DNA of 32,414 nt from an uncultured Porphyromonadaceae bacterium (GTDB lineage: Bacteria > Bacteroidota > Bacteroidia > Bacteroidales > Muribaculaceae). Shown piece by piece: positions 31,865 to 32,414 of this stretch. The position numbers and the translations under genes are program-made. The stretch covers positions 1 to 32,414 of the forward strand of contig URSD01000029.1 in NCBI GenBank assembly GCA_900550395.1, given 5' to 3'. Under the pieces are notes generated by a model. It saw nothing but the letters and a program-made list of their open reading frames with translations, ran no database searches and was not told the DNA's origin. How positions within the stretch are numbered: position 1 is the first letter of the stretch; each line of letters starts with the position of its first letter.

Positions 31865-32314
31865 ATGAAACAGATTCAGACAATCGAAAATAGCGCGAAC
31901 TTCAGCGCTGCTAACTTCGGCAAGCTCGCCGACATCAAGGATTACGTTCTTGAACTCGGGCCGGAAGTCAGAATACCCGGAAAAGTGTTCGGTGGTCACG
32001 CTGTCGGCACAACAGGCGGCGAGTTCTCATTCCAGGTATTCGCTCCCGGTCAGGAAACGGGCTTTCTCCACACGCACAAGAATCATGAGGAGCTCTACTT
32101 CTTCCTCGCAGGCAAAGGAGAGTTTCAGGTGGACGGCGAGGTTTTCCCGGTAGAGGAAGGCACCGTAGTCCGCGTGGCTCCCGACGGCCGCCGCAGCGTG
32201 CGCAACAACGGCACGGAACCCCTGGTGATGCTCTGCGTGCAATATCGCGGCAACACATTCACCGCCGAGGACGCAGCTGACGGAAACATTCTCAATGAAC
32301 CTGTAAAGTGGTAA
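31865..32314 (+). CDS. cupin domain protein
   Basis: 149 aa, one cupin barrel. Motif 1 is HTHKNHEELYFFLAGKGEF (H69, H71, E75/E76, G83), a metal site. In motif 2, PDGRRSVRN, the usual metal-binding histidine is replaced (S111), so metal binding may rely on motif 1 alone or be weak. Function unknown; second gene of the HxlR-linked pair. A 13-base palindrome ATGAAA-C-TTTCAT (32319-32331) follows the stop. Confidence 0.88.
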   Translation: MKQIQTIENSANFSAANFGKLADIKDYVLELGPEVRIPGKVFGGHAVGTTGGEFSFQVFAPGQETGFLHTHKNHEELYFFLAGKGEFQVDGEVFPVEEGTVVRVAPDGRRSVRNNGTEPLVMLCVQYRGNTFTAEDAADGNILNEPVKW

Positions 32315-32349
32315 GTTTATGAAACTTTCATGGCTGGCTGGAAAATCCA

Positions 32350-32414
32350 AGAGCGATTGACCCCCTGCGGCAAGAGCGATTGACCCCTGAGGATAAAATA
32401 GAGTTAACCCCTTG
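32350..32414. mobile_element. repeated GATTGACCCC units, probable end of a mobile element (IS21-like?)
   Basis: AGAGCGATTGACCCC occurs at 32350-32364 and 32373-32387, and a diverged AGAGTTAACCCC at 32400-32411. Multiple short repeats reading GGGGTCAAT on the other strand at the element end are a feature of IS21-family insertion sequences. The element itself would lie beyond 32414, so no transposase can be checked. Confidence 0.4.

Noticed and set aside
1..32414. CRISPR array, tRNA genes or prophage cluster
   Set aside because: No regularly spaced repeat-spacer array, no tRNA-like cloverleaf noticed, and only one isolated tail-like gene.

Overview
The window reads as chromosomal DNA of a GC-rich gut Bacteroidales (Bacteroidota), most like a Muribaculaceae-type genome. 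The grounds are promoters of the Bacteroidota form (TTG, 20 bp, TAnnTTTG), lipoproteins and exported proteins typical of the phylum, a C10 protease with a type IX-style C-terminal tail, a PepSY-like DUF2874 protein and a BioG-BioC fusion. The genus is inferred, not proven.

Layout. Positions 1-85 are the 3' end of a 5S rRNA and the terminator of an rRNA operon. At 154-5455 dnaX, proB, proA and a secreted GH8 glycosidase form a tight plus-strand operon; three of the junctions are 1-4 bp overlaps or a short gap. A 366-bp convergent gap (5456-5821) holds a hairpin-rich repeat element and a 9-bp minisatellite. Divergent comF and a small membrane protein gene follow, then ksgA-mgtE (minus), a secreted CotH-like protein, and the biotin operon bioA-bioF-bioGC-bioD (minus) in which every junction overlaps. 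Upstream of bioA lie a fluoride channel gene (crcB), a GH31 alpha-xylosidase-like enzyme, a small lipoprotein and a C10 protease, all minus strand. At 21268-22964 a BamE-like lipoprotein and an MBL-fold hydrolase are coupled (plus). Next come sodB and a three-gene RND metal-efflux operon (CzcB/A/C type, minus).

From about 29170 the DNA becomes clearly AT-richer. A 620-bp gap contains a consensus promoter followed about 95 bp later by a strong terminator hairpin, delimiting a ~130-nt transcript that is either a small RNA or the stub of a lost gene. Beyond it are a PepSY-like periplasmic protein, an orphan contractile-tail tube (gp19-like) protein gene, an HxlR regulator, and divergently a SnoaL-like protein and a cupin. 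The last ~65 bp carry repeated GATTGACCCC units that look like the end of a mobile element continuing outside the window.

The most striking sequence-level pattern is that five housekeeping genes (dnaX, comF, the 6607 gene, ksgA, bioA) have a TAnnTTTG box ending only 4-6 nt before the start codon, which predicts leaderless mRNAs. I found no complete new defence or secretion system. The best candidates for undescribed biology are the hairpin-rich repeat, the ~130-nt transcript and the orphan tail-tube gene.
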